This document shows, piece after piece, positions 28,125 to 37,070 of a DNA stretch of 64,000 nucleotides. The notes below the pieces were generated by a model that ran no database searches, was not told the origin of the DNA, and was given only the letters and a program-made list of their open reading frames with translations. Position numbers and translations under genes: made by a program. The first letter of the stretch is position 1, and every line of letters begins with the position of its first letter. Source of the stretch: JAXDBM01 sp963709485 (lineage in GTDB: Bacteria; Desulfobacterota; Syntrophia; Syntrophales; Fen-1087); NCBI GenBank assembly GCA_963709485.1, contig CAVPWE010000007.1:1-64000 (forward strand), in the 5' to 3' direction.

Positions 28125-28511
28125 CTATTTTTTCTTCTTCGCCTCGGCGTCCTTTTCGGCTTCCTCCTCCATCTTCAGAAGCCGCGTGTAATAATCCCCG
28201 AACTCCTCAAGATGGTCGGTGGCGATCTCCAGGGCCCTCATTTTGCTGGTCGTGTGCTCCTGCTCCACCTTGATGCCCATGAGCAGCTCGTTGAGGTCGT
28301 ATTTGGTGATCGCCTTTCCATCCGCCCGTCCGCCTTTCATGGAATCCTTGAAATCCTTGATGTCGATTCCGTGCTCTTTCTTGATGGTCTGGCGGTATTT
28401 TTCGAAGTCCCCCGATCCGGCAGCTGCCGCATCATGAACCAGGAAAAAAGCAAAGGCCGTCACACAGAAAAGAACAAGAAACGCCTTTCGAGCAAATTTC
28501 AAACCCCTCAT
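28125..28511 (-). CDS. Exported small helical protein, DUF5661-like
   Basis: 128 residues with a Sec signal peptide (FLVLFCVTAFAFFLVHDAAAA). The mature part is KYRQTIKKEHGIDIKDFKDSMKGGRADGKAITKYDLNELLMGIKVEQEHT followed by a helix and a Lys/Glu-rich tail. The DLNELLMGIKVEQEHT stretch with paired acidic residues and His recalls DUF5661 proteins. A metal-binding role is possible but not shown. Monocistronic, with AAGGAGG before the ATG. Confidence 0.65.
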   Translation of the reverse strand: MRGLKFARKAFLVLFCVTAFAFFLVHDAAAAGSGDFEKYRQTIKKEHGIDIKDFKDSMKGGRADGKAITKYDLNELLMGIKVEQEHTTSKMRALEIATDHLEEFGDYYTRLLKMEEEAEKDAEAKKKK

Positions 28512-28591
28512 TTTGTCATCCTCCTTTGAGTGTAAGAATTTTTCGTGCAGCCTTAGAAAGGACTATCACACCAGAGAGATCTTTTAAAGAC

Positions 28592-31500
28592 TCACTCAAC
28601 ACCTTCTACAATTCGAATTTCTTCATCCGACAATTCGTAAAGCTCATACACCAGTCGGTCGATCTGTGCGTCGGTGGCATCGATCTGGCGCTGCACGAAG
28701 GTTTTCTCGTGATCTGTTTTCGCGGCCGACAACTGCTTGTTCAAAGACAGCATCTGCTCGACCAGCATCACCATTCGCTCGTGACGGGCCTTGTCGGCGG
28801 GATCAGTGAAGTCGATGAGGCGAATGGGAAGCTGATCAACATATTGTTTGTTTAGGGCAACGTAGCCTCCCCGAAAAGTCGTGGCTATTTTTCGTAGGTG
28901 GTCGCTTACCAGATTCGAATTCAGCAAACCAAGCAAATACAGAGGGGATATCTTCTGGTTCTCAAGCAAGACAATACCATATCCACCACCGCCACCACCG
29001 CCACTACCAACAAAATAGTACTTACCTTCAATGTCCGCTGTAAAGCTACTTCCTGTCGCTATTGAAGGAACAAGAAGTTTTGACGTTTCAAAACGTGTGT
29101 GGTTTTTCTTATAAACGTATCCATACCAGTCACGCCCCATAAACCCCTTATTTCTTGATGACAGTCTTGCTCGGTTTTCTTGCAGATAGTTCCATGTTAA
29201 AGGGCAATTTTGTGAGAATTCTTTGGAATCTATCAAGGTTGATTTGCCTGCTCTTGAATCATATGGGAAAAGAAGAGTTTTATTTACATCTGTCAGGCAG
29301 TACCGCCGAATATTCAATGATCCCTTCAAAAAAGGTTTGAGATGAGTATCTTCAAGCCAGTGCTGCTTTCCCGTAGCTTTTGAATTACATAGAACCGTTT
29401 TGCCTTTACTTTGCACTATTTCGAGAATGAAAACATCATCTGCATCCGTTTGCAGACCAACAAAGAGTTCCGCAACATCCCTCAGCTTCACCGGCATCCG
29501 TCGGAGTTTCTCGAAGAGTTCGGCGCCGCGGCCGACGGTGAAGTTCCATTCGGCTGAGGTAATTTCAAAGGCGGGAATCATTCCTCTTTCTCCATTGCCG
29601 GTCTGACGCCAGGACTCCAGATCCACGATCTTTGTGAACCGGAGGGCGTTGATGCCTTGCTTATCCAGAAACAGCAGGCAGGTGTATGTCGTTGCCCCGG
29701 CAAACACCTGATTGTCACCGAAGTGAACCACTTGAGACAGGTGATTGCCATCAGCCAGAATCCTGCGCAGAGGCTCACCGTATCGGGCATTGAAGAACTT
29801 GTGCGGCAGTATGAAGCCAAGGCGGCCCTGGGCATTCAGAAGGTTCAGGCCCTTTTCGACGAAGACCGTGTAGATGTCGTAATTCCCCTTTTCGGCGGCG
29901 GCAAATGCACTCTTGTAAAACTCCACCTCCAGCGGCGCCCACTCCTTCATGGTCTGAATGCGGATGTAAGGCGGATTTCCGATCACGATATCGAACCCGC
30001 CGGTCTTCATGATCTCCGGAAATTCCCTCTTCCAGTCGAAAACATTGATCCGGTGGCGCTCTTCGTCGTCGAAGATGCCCAGTTGCCGGTTGTCATAGAA
30101 ATCCGGTCCGATGAGGGAATTACCGCATTTTATGTTGTTGCCCAGATCGGGCAGCGCCCTTTCGTGGAATAGCCTGAACTGGCTGGAGAGAGTCTGTTCA
30201 TTTTCTCCTTCCAGAACTTTCAGGAGGAGCGAGAGCTTCGTTACCTCCACGGCCTGGGGATCGATATCCACGCCGTAGACGCTGTTAAGCAGGATGCGCT
30301 TGCGCGCCGAGGTCGTGAGTTTCCAGCCGCCGCCCCGTCCCTGGCAGAGGGCCGGGGATTTGCCCTTCATCCACTTCTCCGGATCGTTGCCCGCATACCA
30401 GTCGAGATGCCAGTCCAGCAAGTGCTGGTAAGCGCCCAGTAGAAACGATCCCGATCCGCAGGCCGGGTCGAGAATGCGGATGCCCGTGGCCTGCCGGGGA
30501 GTCGCGACTTTGCGACTTTCCACGAAGGCGGAATCGACGCCGGACGTTGAGGGGTAAAGCAGTTTTCCCACCGTGTTCTTGACAATGTAATCTACGATAT
30601 AGGTTGGCGTGTAATAAACGCCCCCCGCTTTCTTGACTTCCGGTTTATCTTCAACGTTTGCCCGGTGCCCTGCCGTCAGGTGAATTACCTTTCCCAGGAA
30701 CTGCTCGTAGACCTGACCGAGAATATCGGCGGGCAGGACCGAGAATTCATAGGGGCTGTCCGGGTAATAGAGACTTCCGAAAATGTCTTTCAGGGTCTTG
30801 TCGTCGATGGCGAGATTCAACGTCAGCGAATCGGGAGAGGCAGTCCGATCTTTTTCTGCTCGGAAATGGAAGAGTCCGGAATTGTATTTATCGTCGGCGG
30901 CATAGTAAATGCGGATCATGCGCTCGTATACGTTGGCGCCATTTTTCAGGGCCATGAGTTGCCCATACATTTCGATGCCCCGATCTTCACAGATGCGCAG
31001 GAAGATGATGCGATTGATCGTTAGGGTGACGGCCGTATTGAGTTCTCTCTGGGTCAGGTGCGGATTGCGCAGGGCAATGTTTCTGGCCAGTCTTTCCCTC
31101 CAGGTTTCGATTTCCCGCAGAAAGGCCGCGTCCACCCCGGCCGTGCCCTTCTTCCGCCCGGCCTCACCCGCATATTGATCGAAAGAGCCCTTCAGGACGG
31201 CATCCTTCGAGAAAACAGATGCAATCTCCGTCCAGTGCTGGGGATAGTCGCTGTATTGAAGATATTTGATCCTTGCCGTGGATGCTTTGTCGCGATTGTC
31301 CGGCTTGATCCGGCAGTCGTAGACGGCGAATTCCTCGAAATCGGTAAGGATGGAAAGGGGGAGTTTGGCGGACCAGGCGTAGCGGCGAAGCTGATAGGCC
31401 GGGCCGATGTCTTCGGCGATGTTGACGGAAGGTTTTTTCGCTTCGACGAAGAATTTGCGGAAGCCCCCGATTCGGAAGCAGTAATCCGGGGCCTTGGTGG

Positions 31501-31744
31501 CGCTTCCTACTTTGATGGCATCTTCATGGATGACATCCTTGTACGCCTCGGCATATCCTACCGCGTTGTCCACATCCCAACCCAGTACCCTGAACAAAGG
31601 ATCGATGAACTCGCGGCGCAGTTGCGTTTCGTTGTATTTGCTTGATTGGTAGGCTTCGCGGTTACGTTCAAAGCGTTCGACGAGATCGATGATTGTCTGG
31701 GGAGTCTTCATTTCAAAATTATCAATCGTGATACAGTCCCGCAT
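28592..31744 (-). CDS. Type IIG restriction-modification enzyme (nuclease + N6-adenine methylase)
   Basis: A single 1050-residue polypeptide. The N-terminal nuclease has a PD-(D/E)XK-like site (KAPDYCFRIGGFRKFFVEAKKP, about residues 81-101). A helical connector follows, then a gamma-class adenine methyltransferase with motif I DPACGSGSFLLGAY and motif IV NPPYIR. A target-recognition domain fills the C-terminus (residues 700-1000) and includes a Gly run GSGGGGGGGYG. Such enzymes cut and methylate with one protein and need no partner; none is adjacent. Start is 31744 or ATG 31711 (MKTPQTII); neither has a clear ribosome site. Specificity unknown. Confidence 0.88.
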   Translation of the reverse strand: MRDCITIDNFEMKTPQTIIDLVERFERNREAYQSSKYNETQLRREFIDPLFRVLGWDVDNAVGYAEAYKDVIHEDAIKVGSATKAPDYCFRIGGFRKFFVEAKKPSVNIAEDIGPAYQLRRYAWSAKLPLSILTDFEEFAVYDCRIKPDNRDKASTARIKYLQYSDYPQHWTEIASVFSKDAVLKGSFDQYAGEAGRKKGTAGVDAAFLREIETWRERLARNIALRNPHLTQRELNTAVTLTINRIIFLRICEDRGIEMYGQLMALKNGANVYERMIRIYYAADDKYNSGLFHFRAEKDRTASPDSLTLNLAIDDKTLKDIFGSLYYPDSPYEFSVLPADILGQVYEQFLGKVIHLTAGHRANVEDKPEVKKAGGVYYTPTYIVDYIVKNTVGKLLYPSTSGVDSAFVESRKVATPRQATGIRILDPACGSGSFLLGAYQHLLDWHLDWYAGNDPEKWMKGKSPALCQGRGGGWKLTTSARKRILLNSVYGVDIDPQAVEVTKLSLLLKVLEGENEQTLSSQFRLFHERALPDLGNNIKCGNSLIGPDFYDNRQLGIFDDEERHRINVFDWKREFPEIMKTGGFDIVIGNPPYIRIQTMKEWAPLEVEFYKSAFAAAEKGNYDIYTVFVEKGLNLLNAQGRLGFILPHKFFNARYGEPLRRILADGNHLSQVVHFGDNQVFAGATTYTCLLFLDKQGINALRFTKIVDLESWRQTGNGERGMIPAFEITSAEWNFTVGRGAELFEKLRRMPVKLRDVAELFVGLQTDADDVFILEIVQSKGKTVLCNSKATGKQHWLEDTHLKPFLKGSLNIRRYCLTDVNKTLLFPYDSRAGKSTLIDSKEFSQNCPLTWNYLQENRARLSSRNKGFMGRDWYGYVYKKNHTRFETSKLLVPSIATGSSFTADIEGKYYFVGSGGGGGGGYGIVLLENQKISPLYLLGLLNSNLVSDHLRKIATTFRGGYVALNKQYVDQLPIRLIDFTDPADKARHERMVMLVEQMLSLNKQLSAAKTDHEKTFVQRQIDATDAQIDRLVYELYELSDEEIRIVEGVE

Positions 31745-31803
31745 AATCTTTTCATTACGGGTGATTTTCCCCTTCCGCTGAAATGCTACTATGTGAGCCT
31801 GCC

Positions 31804-32166
31804 TTATTTTGCCAGGATCATTTTTACGGAGATCAAAAGCAGCGCGACGCCGAATATCTTCTCCAGAAGAACACTGGGAAGGCTGGTGGCGACCCTTGCC
31901 CCCAGAAGGCCACCGACGAGAAAGCCGAGGCAGATCCAGCCGGCGACGCCCAGATCGACATGCCCCTGCCGGTAATAAGTCCAGGCAGCCAGGATGCCGA
32001 TGGGCGGGACGAGGAGCGCCAGCGTGGTTCCCTGGGCCTGATGGATCGTGAACCCGAAGAGGAAAATCAAGGCCGGCACGATGATCGTGCCGCCTCCGAT
32101 CCCGATGAGGCCGCTCAGCGTCCCGGCGGCCAGGCCCAACAGGACATAACCCATTGCACTTTTCAT
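31804..32166 (-). CDS. Half-size TauE/SafE-family membrane protein
   Basis: 120 residues, four hydrophobic segments, beginning with GYVLLGLAAGTLSGLIGIGGGTIIVPALIF, the signature first repeat of TauE/SafE anion permeases. Full family members have two such repeats (about 250 residues), so this is a single-repeat version that would need to dimerise. It may move sulfite, sulfonate or another anion. It follows the VKOR and DsbA-like genes on the same strand with a 70-base gap. Confidence 0.78.
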   Translation of the reverse strand: MKSAMGYVLLGLAAGTLSGLIGIGGGTIIVPALIFLFGFTIHQAQGTTLALLVPPIGILAAWTYYRQGHVDLGVAGWICLGFLVGGLLGARVATSLPSVLLEKIFGVALLLISVKMILAK

Positions 32167-32236
32167 GGCATCACCTCTGACTCCGTCGCACGGAAAGTAT
32201 GTTTCAGCCCGCCATCGTCAGCGCAGGCCGGGAAGC

Positions 32237-32677
32237 TCAGCCGTACAGGGGCAGCACCGAACCTGTGAAGCCGATGACAAAGACCCCGACACCCGCAAGA
32301 AATGCGACAATCGCGGCATATCCATTCATTCGGGGAAGATGGGCGGCAAACAGAAGAACAATGCACAGACCGAATGCCAGGCAGAAGGGACAGTAGGTCT
32401 CCTGCATGATCTGGAAACGGACAAGCATGACTTCTCCGCCGAGGGCGCCGGCGAGCAACACGGTCCTCAGATGGCCGGCCAGGGAGGAAAATCGACTGCT
32501 CTGCAATGGGACAATCGCCAGGAGGACGGCCATGAACAGGATTCCCAGGACCTTCAGATCCACACCCAGCAGTGTCCCCTGAAGCGCGGAGCAGGCGGTG
32601 TCGCAAAGCTGGTAGAAGATCACCACCCCCAGACCGATGAGGGGAAGGGAGATATTAACGGCCTTGCGCCATGTCAT
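32237..32677 (-). CDS. VKOR-family disulfide-bond membrane protein
   Basis: 146 residues with four to five membrane spans. The redox motif is YCPFC in the fourth span region (QETYCPFCLAFGLC), and a loop pair of cysteines CDTAC lies after the first span, as in bacterial vitamin K epoxide reductase homologues that re-oxidise DsbA-like proteins using quinone. ATG 32677 (MTWRKAVN) is chosen because GAGGAGGCGGGC lies directly upstream. It lies 44 bases after a DsbA-like gene; together they make a periplasmic disulfide system replacing DsbB. Confidence 0.88.
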   Translation of the reverse strand: MTWRKAVNISLPLIGLGVVIFYQLCDTACSALQGTLLGVDLKVLGILFMAVLLAIVPLQSSRFSSLAGHLRTVLLAGALGGEVMLVRFQIMQETYCPFCLAFGLCIVLLFAAHLPRMNGYAAIVAFLAGVGVFVIGFTGSVLPLYG

Positions 32678-32720
32678 GCCCGCCTCCTCGCTTGAAAATC
32701 GATCCGGCAAAGCCCAATCC

Positions 32721-33302
32721 TCACTGAAGTTTTTTGAGGGCGCTGACGATGTCCGGCCTGCCGATAGACTTCTCCCGCTTGTCTCCTTTGATGATCACGC
32801 AGGTCGGCGTTGCTTCAATCCGGTCCTCCTTGATCAGGGCGTTGTAGCGGTTGAAGACGGATTTGGTGTCCCGGGATTCATAGGCGATCCCCCTGCTTTT
32901 GAGAAGCGATTCCATCTGCTCCTTCGCGTTTGGATCTTTGCGTGCGGCTGCCTCGAAAAGGATGTTCCGGACATGAATGGCATGTTTTACGTCTTGGCGC
33001 TTCGCCAGGGAGTAGAGAAAGTATCTGGCGTAAAGGGGGCTGTTCGGGTTGTGAGGGACGTCCACCAGCGTCAGGCGGATCGTTTTTTTCCTGAGAAGAT
33101 TTTTCAGAACGGGTTCCACTTCCGGCTCAAGCGCCCGGCAGGGGGGACAGAAATAGTCCGTGTAGAGACGGACTTCGACCGCGCCCGAACCGAAAGTCGG
33201 AAAGGGGGCCTCGGGCTCTCCGGCAAATGGCGCGGCTGGGAAAAGGAAACCAGCGATCAGTGCAACGAACAAAATTTTCAGAAAGGAAGTTTTTGAAATC
33301 AT
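32721..33302 (-). CDS. Periplasmic DsbA-like thiol:disulfide oxidoreductase
   Basis: About 193 residues with signal peptide (FLKILFVALIAGFLFPAAPFAG). The thioredoxin fold starts VEVRLYTDYFCPPCRALEPEV with a CPPC active site; the cis-Pro segment is EATPTCVIIKGD. Introduces or isomerises disulfides in exported proteins and would be recycled by the neighbouring VKOR. ATG 33302 is preferred (AGGAG nine bases upstream) because it begins the signal peptide. Confidence 0.85.
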   Translation of the reverse strand: MISKTSFLKILFVALIAGFLFPAAPFAGEPEAPFPTFGSGAVEVRLYTDYFCPPCRALEPEVEPVLKNLLRKKTIRLTLVDVPHNPNSPLYARYFLYSLAKRQDVKHAIHVRNILFEAAARKDPNAKEQMESLLKSRGIAYESRDTKSVFNRYNALIKEDRIEATPTCVIIKGDKREKSIGRPDIVSALKKLQ

Positions 33303-33547
33303 CTCGCCTGCTCCTGATGTTTGTTGTGTCAGCCTGTTGCTCTTATACACCATCGTGACAGCGATGAAAATGCCGAAATACGGCCATGAGCCGGGCCGAT
33401 GGGTACATAAGGCCGCTCCGCCTCACTCCTGGAAGTGGCCTGCCGCAGAGCAGGGTCAGATTTTGCCGGGATGTTTTTATGAAGGTTCCCCGGGCAGACC
33501 GGAAGCGATCCGCCCGGGGGTATGAGAGGTTTTTTCACGATATCCGA

Positions 33548-34264
33548 TCAATCGAAGGCCATGCCGGTTTTCCAGACTTCCCAGACTTTGCCGACCAGGT
33601 CCGGCCCGGGTTTCAGCGTGAGTTTGCCGGGTTTCCATCCCGAAGGGGTGGCCTCGGTTCCCTTGCTGTTCCGGACATGCTGGAAGGCCTGGATCTGCCG
33701 GAAGGTCTCGCTGATGTTCCGGCCCACCGGCGGCGTCAGAACCTCGAACCCCTGCACCACGCCGTCCGGGTCGATGAGAAACCGTCCCCGCGCCTCGACG
33801 CCCGCATCCTCGAGATACACCCCGTAGATGGCGCCGACCTTGCCCCCGCCGTCGGAGAGCATGGGGAAGGGGACGCCGTTCTTGACCATTTTGGACAGTT
33901 CATGGTCGTTCCACATCTTGTGGACGAAAACGCTGTCCACGCTCATGGAGAGGACCTCCACGCCGAGCTTCTTGTATTCTTCGTATTTTTCGGCGACCGC
34001 CGAAATCTCCGTCGCTCAGACAAAAGTGAAGTCCCCGGGGTAGAAGCAAAGCACCACCCATTTCCCGAGATACTCGGAAAGCTGGACCGAAACGAACTTT
34101 CCCTGATGATACGCCGGCGCCGTAAAATCCGGCGCCTTCTTCCCGACTGTGATCATGGCCCTGACCTCCTTGATGATGGGCTGTTTCTCCTCCTCGATCT
34201 TCACCGGCTCCCCGACGGGACCGCCGGTCGGCCGGGCACACCCGGCCTTGATTTCCTCAGCCAT
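33548..34264 (-). CDS. Peroxiredoxin with in-frame UGA at the peroxidatic residue (probable selenoprotein)
   Basis: AhpC/Prx1-type peroxiredoxin of 238 codons. ATG 34264 follows AAAGGAGG. Residues 40-82 give VGKKAPDFTAPAYHQGKFV ... LCFYPGDFTFV. At codon 83 (34018-34016) the frame has TGA exactly where the family has the peroxidatic Cys of FTFVCPTE, then continues in the same frame with ATEISAVAEKYEEYKKLGVEVLSMSVDS and the Arg in VEARGRFLIDPDG. No resolving-Cys motif is obvious. A hairpin with a GGUC loop starts 10 bases after the UGA. Selenocysteine is the best reading; YedE/YedF genes nearby suit a selenium user. Reduces peroxides, cytoplasmic. Confidence 0.82.
33988..34005 (-). promoter_or_regulatory. 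SECIS-like hairpin downstream of the peroxiredoxin UGA
   Basis: On the coding strand TTTCGGC-GGTC-GCCGAAA forms a perfect 7-bp stem with a GGUC loop. The loop begins 17-18 bases after the UGA, inside the spacing known for bacterial SECIS elements, and the loop matches the GGUC core seen by SelB in E. coli fdhF. Confidence 0.7.
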
Positions 34265-34401
34265 ACGCCGCTTCCTCCTTTCCTGAATTCATTTTGCCGG
34301 ATCCCTGTAAAAGGTTTCACCAAATGCGAACCGTTTAAAATCTGCCTTCGTTCCTGCCAATCACGCATGCGGATAATCCACACGGTCGGGCCGGAGGCCG
34401 G

Positions 34402-35361
34402 CTATGCCGCAAAAGACAATTTCGTGCCCGCCATGTTGAGGATGAACCGGTCCCCCATTTCCTTCTCCATATGACCGATGGCCTTTCGGCCCGTGCAGTG
34501 CGTCGGGATGATGTAGGCCGGATTCAGCTTTTTCAGCTCTTCCGTGGTCCGGTCGATGATGGGCTCGAAAAGCGGGCCCGACAGGTGAAATCCCCCCATG
34601 ACGGCGTGGACCTGCTTCACGCCGGTCACATCGATGGCATGGAGAACCGTGTTGACGATGCCCGAATGGGCGCACCCGGAAAGGATTACCAGCCCCTTGC
34701 CCTTGAGGTTCATGACGACGGACGTGTCGTCTTCGATGGGGTCCCATGCTTCGACTCCGTTTTCCTGAAAATGGGCGACGGGGAAGCCCTTTTCGAAATC
34801 CGTCCTGCGGGGAACCTCGCCCAGAAAGAGCACATCGCCGTCCAGAAGGGGGTAGGGCTTTCGCGATTCCACCACGTGAAGGCCTGCCTGCTCCGCCCTT
34901 TCCCGCGTGAATTTTGGGAAGTGGATTTTGATGCTCTCGCCGTACTTGAGATAGCGGGGGGATTTGAACACCGCGGGATGGACGACCAGTGGGATCTCCC
35001 GTTTACCGATCAGGGCCATCAACTTCTCCATGCCCCCCGTGTGGTCGCTGTGGCCGTGGGAGAGGGCCACCGCCTCCACCTGGGTCATATCCACGCCCAG
35101 CGTCTTTGCGTTGTAGGCCGCTCCATCCTCGGAAAAGCCGAAATCGAACAGGAGCGTTCTCGTCCTGCCGTTTCCGGTGGTTTTCACAACGGCCGCGTAA
35201 CCGTGCTCCGCCAGAACGGAGACCCGGAAAACGCCGTCCTTGATCGCCAGGGCCCGGGTGACGACGGCATTGTTGTCCATGGCGGTCACTTCGATATAGT
35301 TGTCCTGCAGGGTCAGAATCTCGACCCTGTCGAGTTCGTTGATCCGAACGGGTGTTGGCAT
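34402..35361 (-). CDS. Metallo-beta-lactamase-fold hydrolase, MptA/RFAP-synthase-like group
   Basis: About 319 residues. Metal motifs are SHGHSDHTGG (HxHxDH), a later His in CAHSGIVN, and GGFHL and THCTG near the C-terminus. This arrangement resembles the cytosolic group annotated as 7,8-dihydropterin-6-methyl-aminobenzene phosphate synthase relatives in anaerobes; the real substrate is unknown. It lies 55 bases downstream of an HdrD-like gene on the same strand, so a redox setting is plausible. Confidence 0.75.
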   Translation of the reverse strand: MPTPVRINELDRVEILTLQDNYIEVTAMDNNAVVTRALAIKDGVFRVSVLAEHGYAAVVKTTGNGRTRTLLFDFGFSEDGAAYNAKTLGVDMTQVEAVALSHGHSDHTGGMEKLMALIGKREIPLVVHPAVFKSPRYLKYGESIKIHFPKFTRERAEQAGLHVVESRKPYPLLDGDVLFLGEVPRRTDFEKGFPVAHFQENGVEAWDPIEDDTSVVMNLKGKGLVILSGCAHSGIVNTVLHAIDVTGVKQVHAVMGGFHLSGPLFEPIIDRTTEELKKLNPAYIIPTHCTGRKAIGHMEKEMGDRFILNMAGTKLSFAA

Positions 35362-35416
35362 GATGTGTTCTCCTTGTGGGTTATTTTTTCTCCACCGACA
35401 ACTTTCCCTGCCGCGT

Positions 35417-36442
35417 CTAAAGCGGCTTGTCCTCCGGCAGGGCTTCGCCGATGGCCAGGCGGCAGAGGTCGCTGATCATCAGGTTGGTCAGGCCCGCCGC
35501 CTTTGCTTTCTTTCCCAGCGTCCGGTAGCACATGGGGCAGAGATAGACCATGGCCTCCGCACCCGAATCCTTCGCGTCGGCGATGTTCCTCTCCTGGAAG
35601 GGCGCGAAATTTTTCCCCCGCGGGAAGAGCTTCAGATTCGGCCCCGCCAGTTCGACGCCGCAGCAGATGGCGTTGACGCCTTCGTACTGCCGCTTGACCC
35701 GCTCCACGCCGATCATCGCGAAGATCTCGTCGATCAGGGGGTCTTTTTCCGGGGTGTAGCGGGAGGCGCAGGGCCGCTGGTAGGCCACTTTCATGTTCAG
35801 TTTCCGAATCTCGCCGGGGTGGGCCTTCAGATAGTCCCGCAGGTGCTCGAAGATCGGGACGGGCCGAAAGGGAAGATGGATCCCGTATTCCGGGGCCATG
35901 CCCTTGAGCAGGGCGTAGCAGTCGTCATGGACCACGACGATCTCTTTCGCCCCGGACTTGGCCAGGTTGTCCACCATCCCCTGCAGGCGGTCCCGCATGA
36001 TCGATTCGTCCCCCATGTGGGCGAACAGGACATTGCAGAAGTAATGGCGGCCCTTGAGCAGCGGCAGCCCCGCGAAGAGTTTTCCCTGGATTGCCCAGGG
36101 CATGCTCCCTTCCATGACGCACAGGGACATGGCGCGGTCCGCCTTCGGCACGGCTTTCGGTTCCCCATCCGCCTTGAATCGGTCCGCCATCTGCGCCTTC
36201 AGGGCCGGGTCGGTGAAGTTACCGGCCTCTTCCATCCTTTTCAGGATCAGGTCGAAGGGCCGGGCGTCCTTCGGGCAGTACTCGTTGCAGGCGATGCAGG
36301 TGACGCAGTCGTACAGCCAGTCCACCTTCTCACCCTGAACCAGCTTTTTGAAAGCCTCGCCGCCGCTTTCCTTGTCAAAGGGCAGATAATGGCACCGGGC
36401 CAGACAGTCTCCGCAAAAATCGCATTTCTCTTCGTGAAACAT
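35417..36442 (-). CDS. HdrD/GlpC-like Fe-S protein with CCG domains
   Basis: About 341 residues. Two 4Fe-4S motifs near the N-terminus (CDFCGDCLARC, CVTCIACNEYC), then two cysteine-rich CCG-type regions (DDCYALL ... RPCASRY; AICCGVE ... YLCPMCYRTLG). This is the layout of heterodisulfide reductase subunit D, GlpC and related electron-transfer subunits. No HdrE, HdrA or flavin partner is adjacent. ATG follows AGGAGG. Probably carries electrons to a disulfide or membrane partner encoded elsewhere. Confidence 0.82.
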   Translation of the reverse strand: MFHEEKCDFCGDCLARCHYLPFDKESGGEAFKKLVQGEKVDWLYDCVTCIACNEYCPKDARPFDLILKRMEEAGNFTDPALKAQMADRFKADGEPKAVPKADRAMSLCVMEGSMPWAIQGKLFAGLPLLKGRHYFCNVLFAHMGDESIMRDRLQGMVDNLAKSGAKEIVVVHDDCYALLKGMAPEYGIHLPFRPVPIFEHLRDYLKAHPGEIRKLNMKVAYQRPCASRYTPEKDPLIDEIFAMIGVERVKRQYEGVNAICCGVELAGPNLKLFPRGKNFAPFQERNIADAKDSGAEAMVYLCPMCYRTLGKKAKAAGLTNLMISDLCRLAIGEALPEDKPL

Positions 36443-36567
36443 GAACGCCTCCTTGGTTTGTATTTATATGCCTTGAATATCCAAATGTCGGTTGTGGTCG
36501 TGTCGTCCGGAATGGCAAGGAGAAAGCCGGTGGCGGCGATTCTTTCCTGTCGGCGGACGCCCTCCCG

Positions 36568-37059
36568 CTAAGCTTTAAACCGCTCGTCCGCGCGGGTGTA
36601 AAAAACGCCTTCTCCGCGTTCCGCGAGCCACCCGGTCTTTGCGTCCTGCCGGACGTCAAAGATCGGGACATAGGGCTTGAGATCCAGCAGGGGCGTCCCG
36701 TCCACGATGTCCACATCCTCGATGAAAAGCACCGTTCCCTCGATCCGGACGAGCCGGACCACCGAAAGGCCGACCGGGTTGGGCCGCCGCGGGGCCCGGG
36801 TGGCGAAGACGCCCCGCATCGTGTCGTCCAGAAAGGGCTTCACCAGCAGGGAATGTCCCCGGGAGAGGTGAAAGTGGTAAACGAGGATGACGTACGAAAA
36901 CCCGCCGACATCCCTGAGCCCTTCCTGATAGCGTTCCTCAAGAGCCACCGTTCCCGCAACACCCCTTGCGCCTGCGGGCTGGATGGGCATCTCCGCTACA
37001 TCCTGGAAGGGGGAATGGATGATGCCGATGGGGTGGTAGACAAGGGCTTGTGTTTTCAT
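36568..37059 (-). CDS. trmO: TrmO-family tRNA N6-methyltransferase (TsaA/UPF0066)
   Basis: 163 residues with the family signature FATRAPRRPNPVGLSVVRL and the start YHPIGIIHSPF. TrmO uses S-adenosylmethionine to methylate t6A37 of certain threonine tRNAs. It lacks the C-terminal extension of E. coli TrmO, as many bacterial and archaeal versions do. The start is ATG 37059 rather than TTG 37065. Many relatives in anaerobes sit beside Mo or Fe-S genes, so a non-tRNA role is possible. Confidence 0.8.
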   Translation of the reverse strand: MKTQALVYHPIGIIHSPFQDVAEMPIQPAGARGVAGTVALEERYQEGLRDVGGFSYVILVYHFHLSRGHSLLVKPFLDDTMRGVFATRAPRRPNPVGLSVVRLVRIEGTVLFIEDVDIVDGTPLLDLKPYVPIFDVRQDAKTGWLAERGEGVFYTRADERFKA

Positions 37060-37070
37060 GATCAATCATC

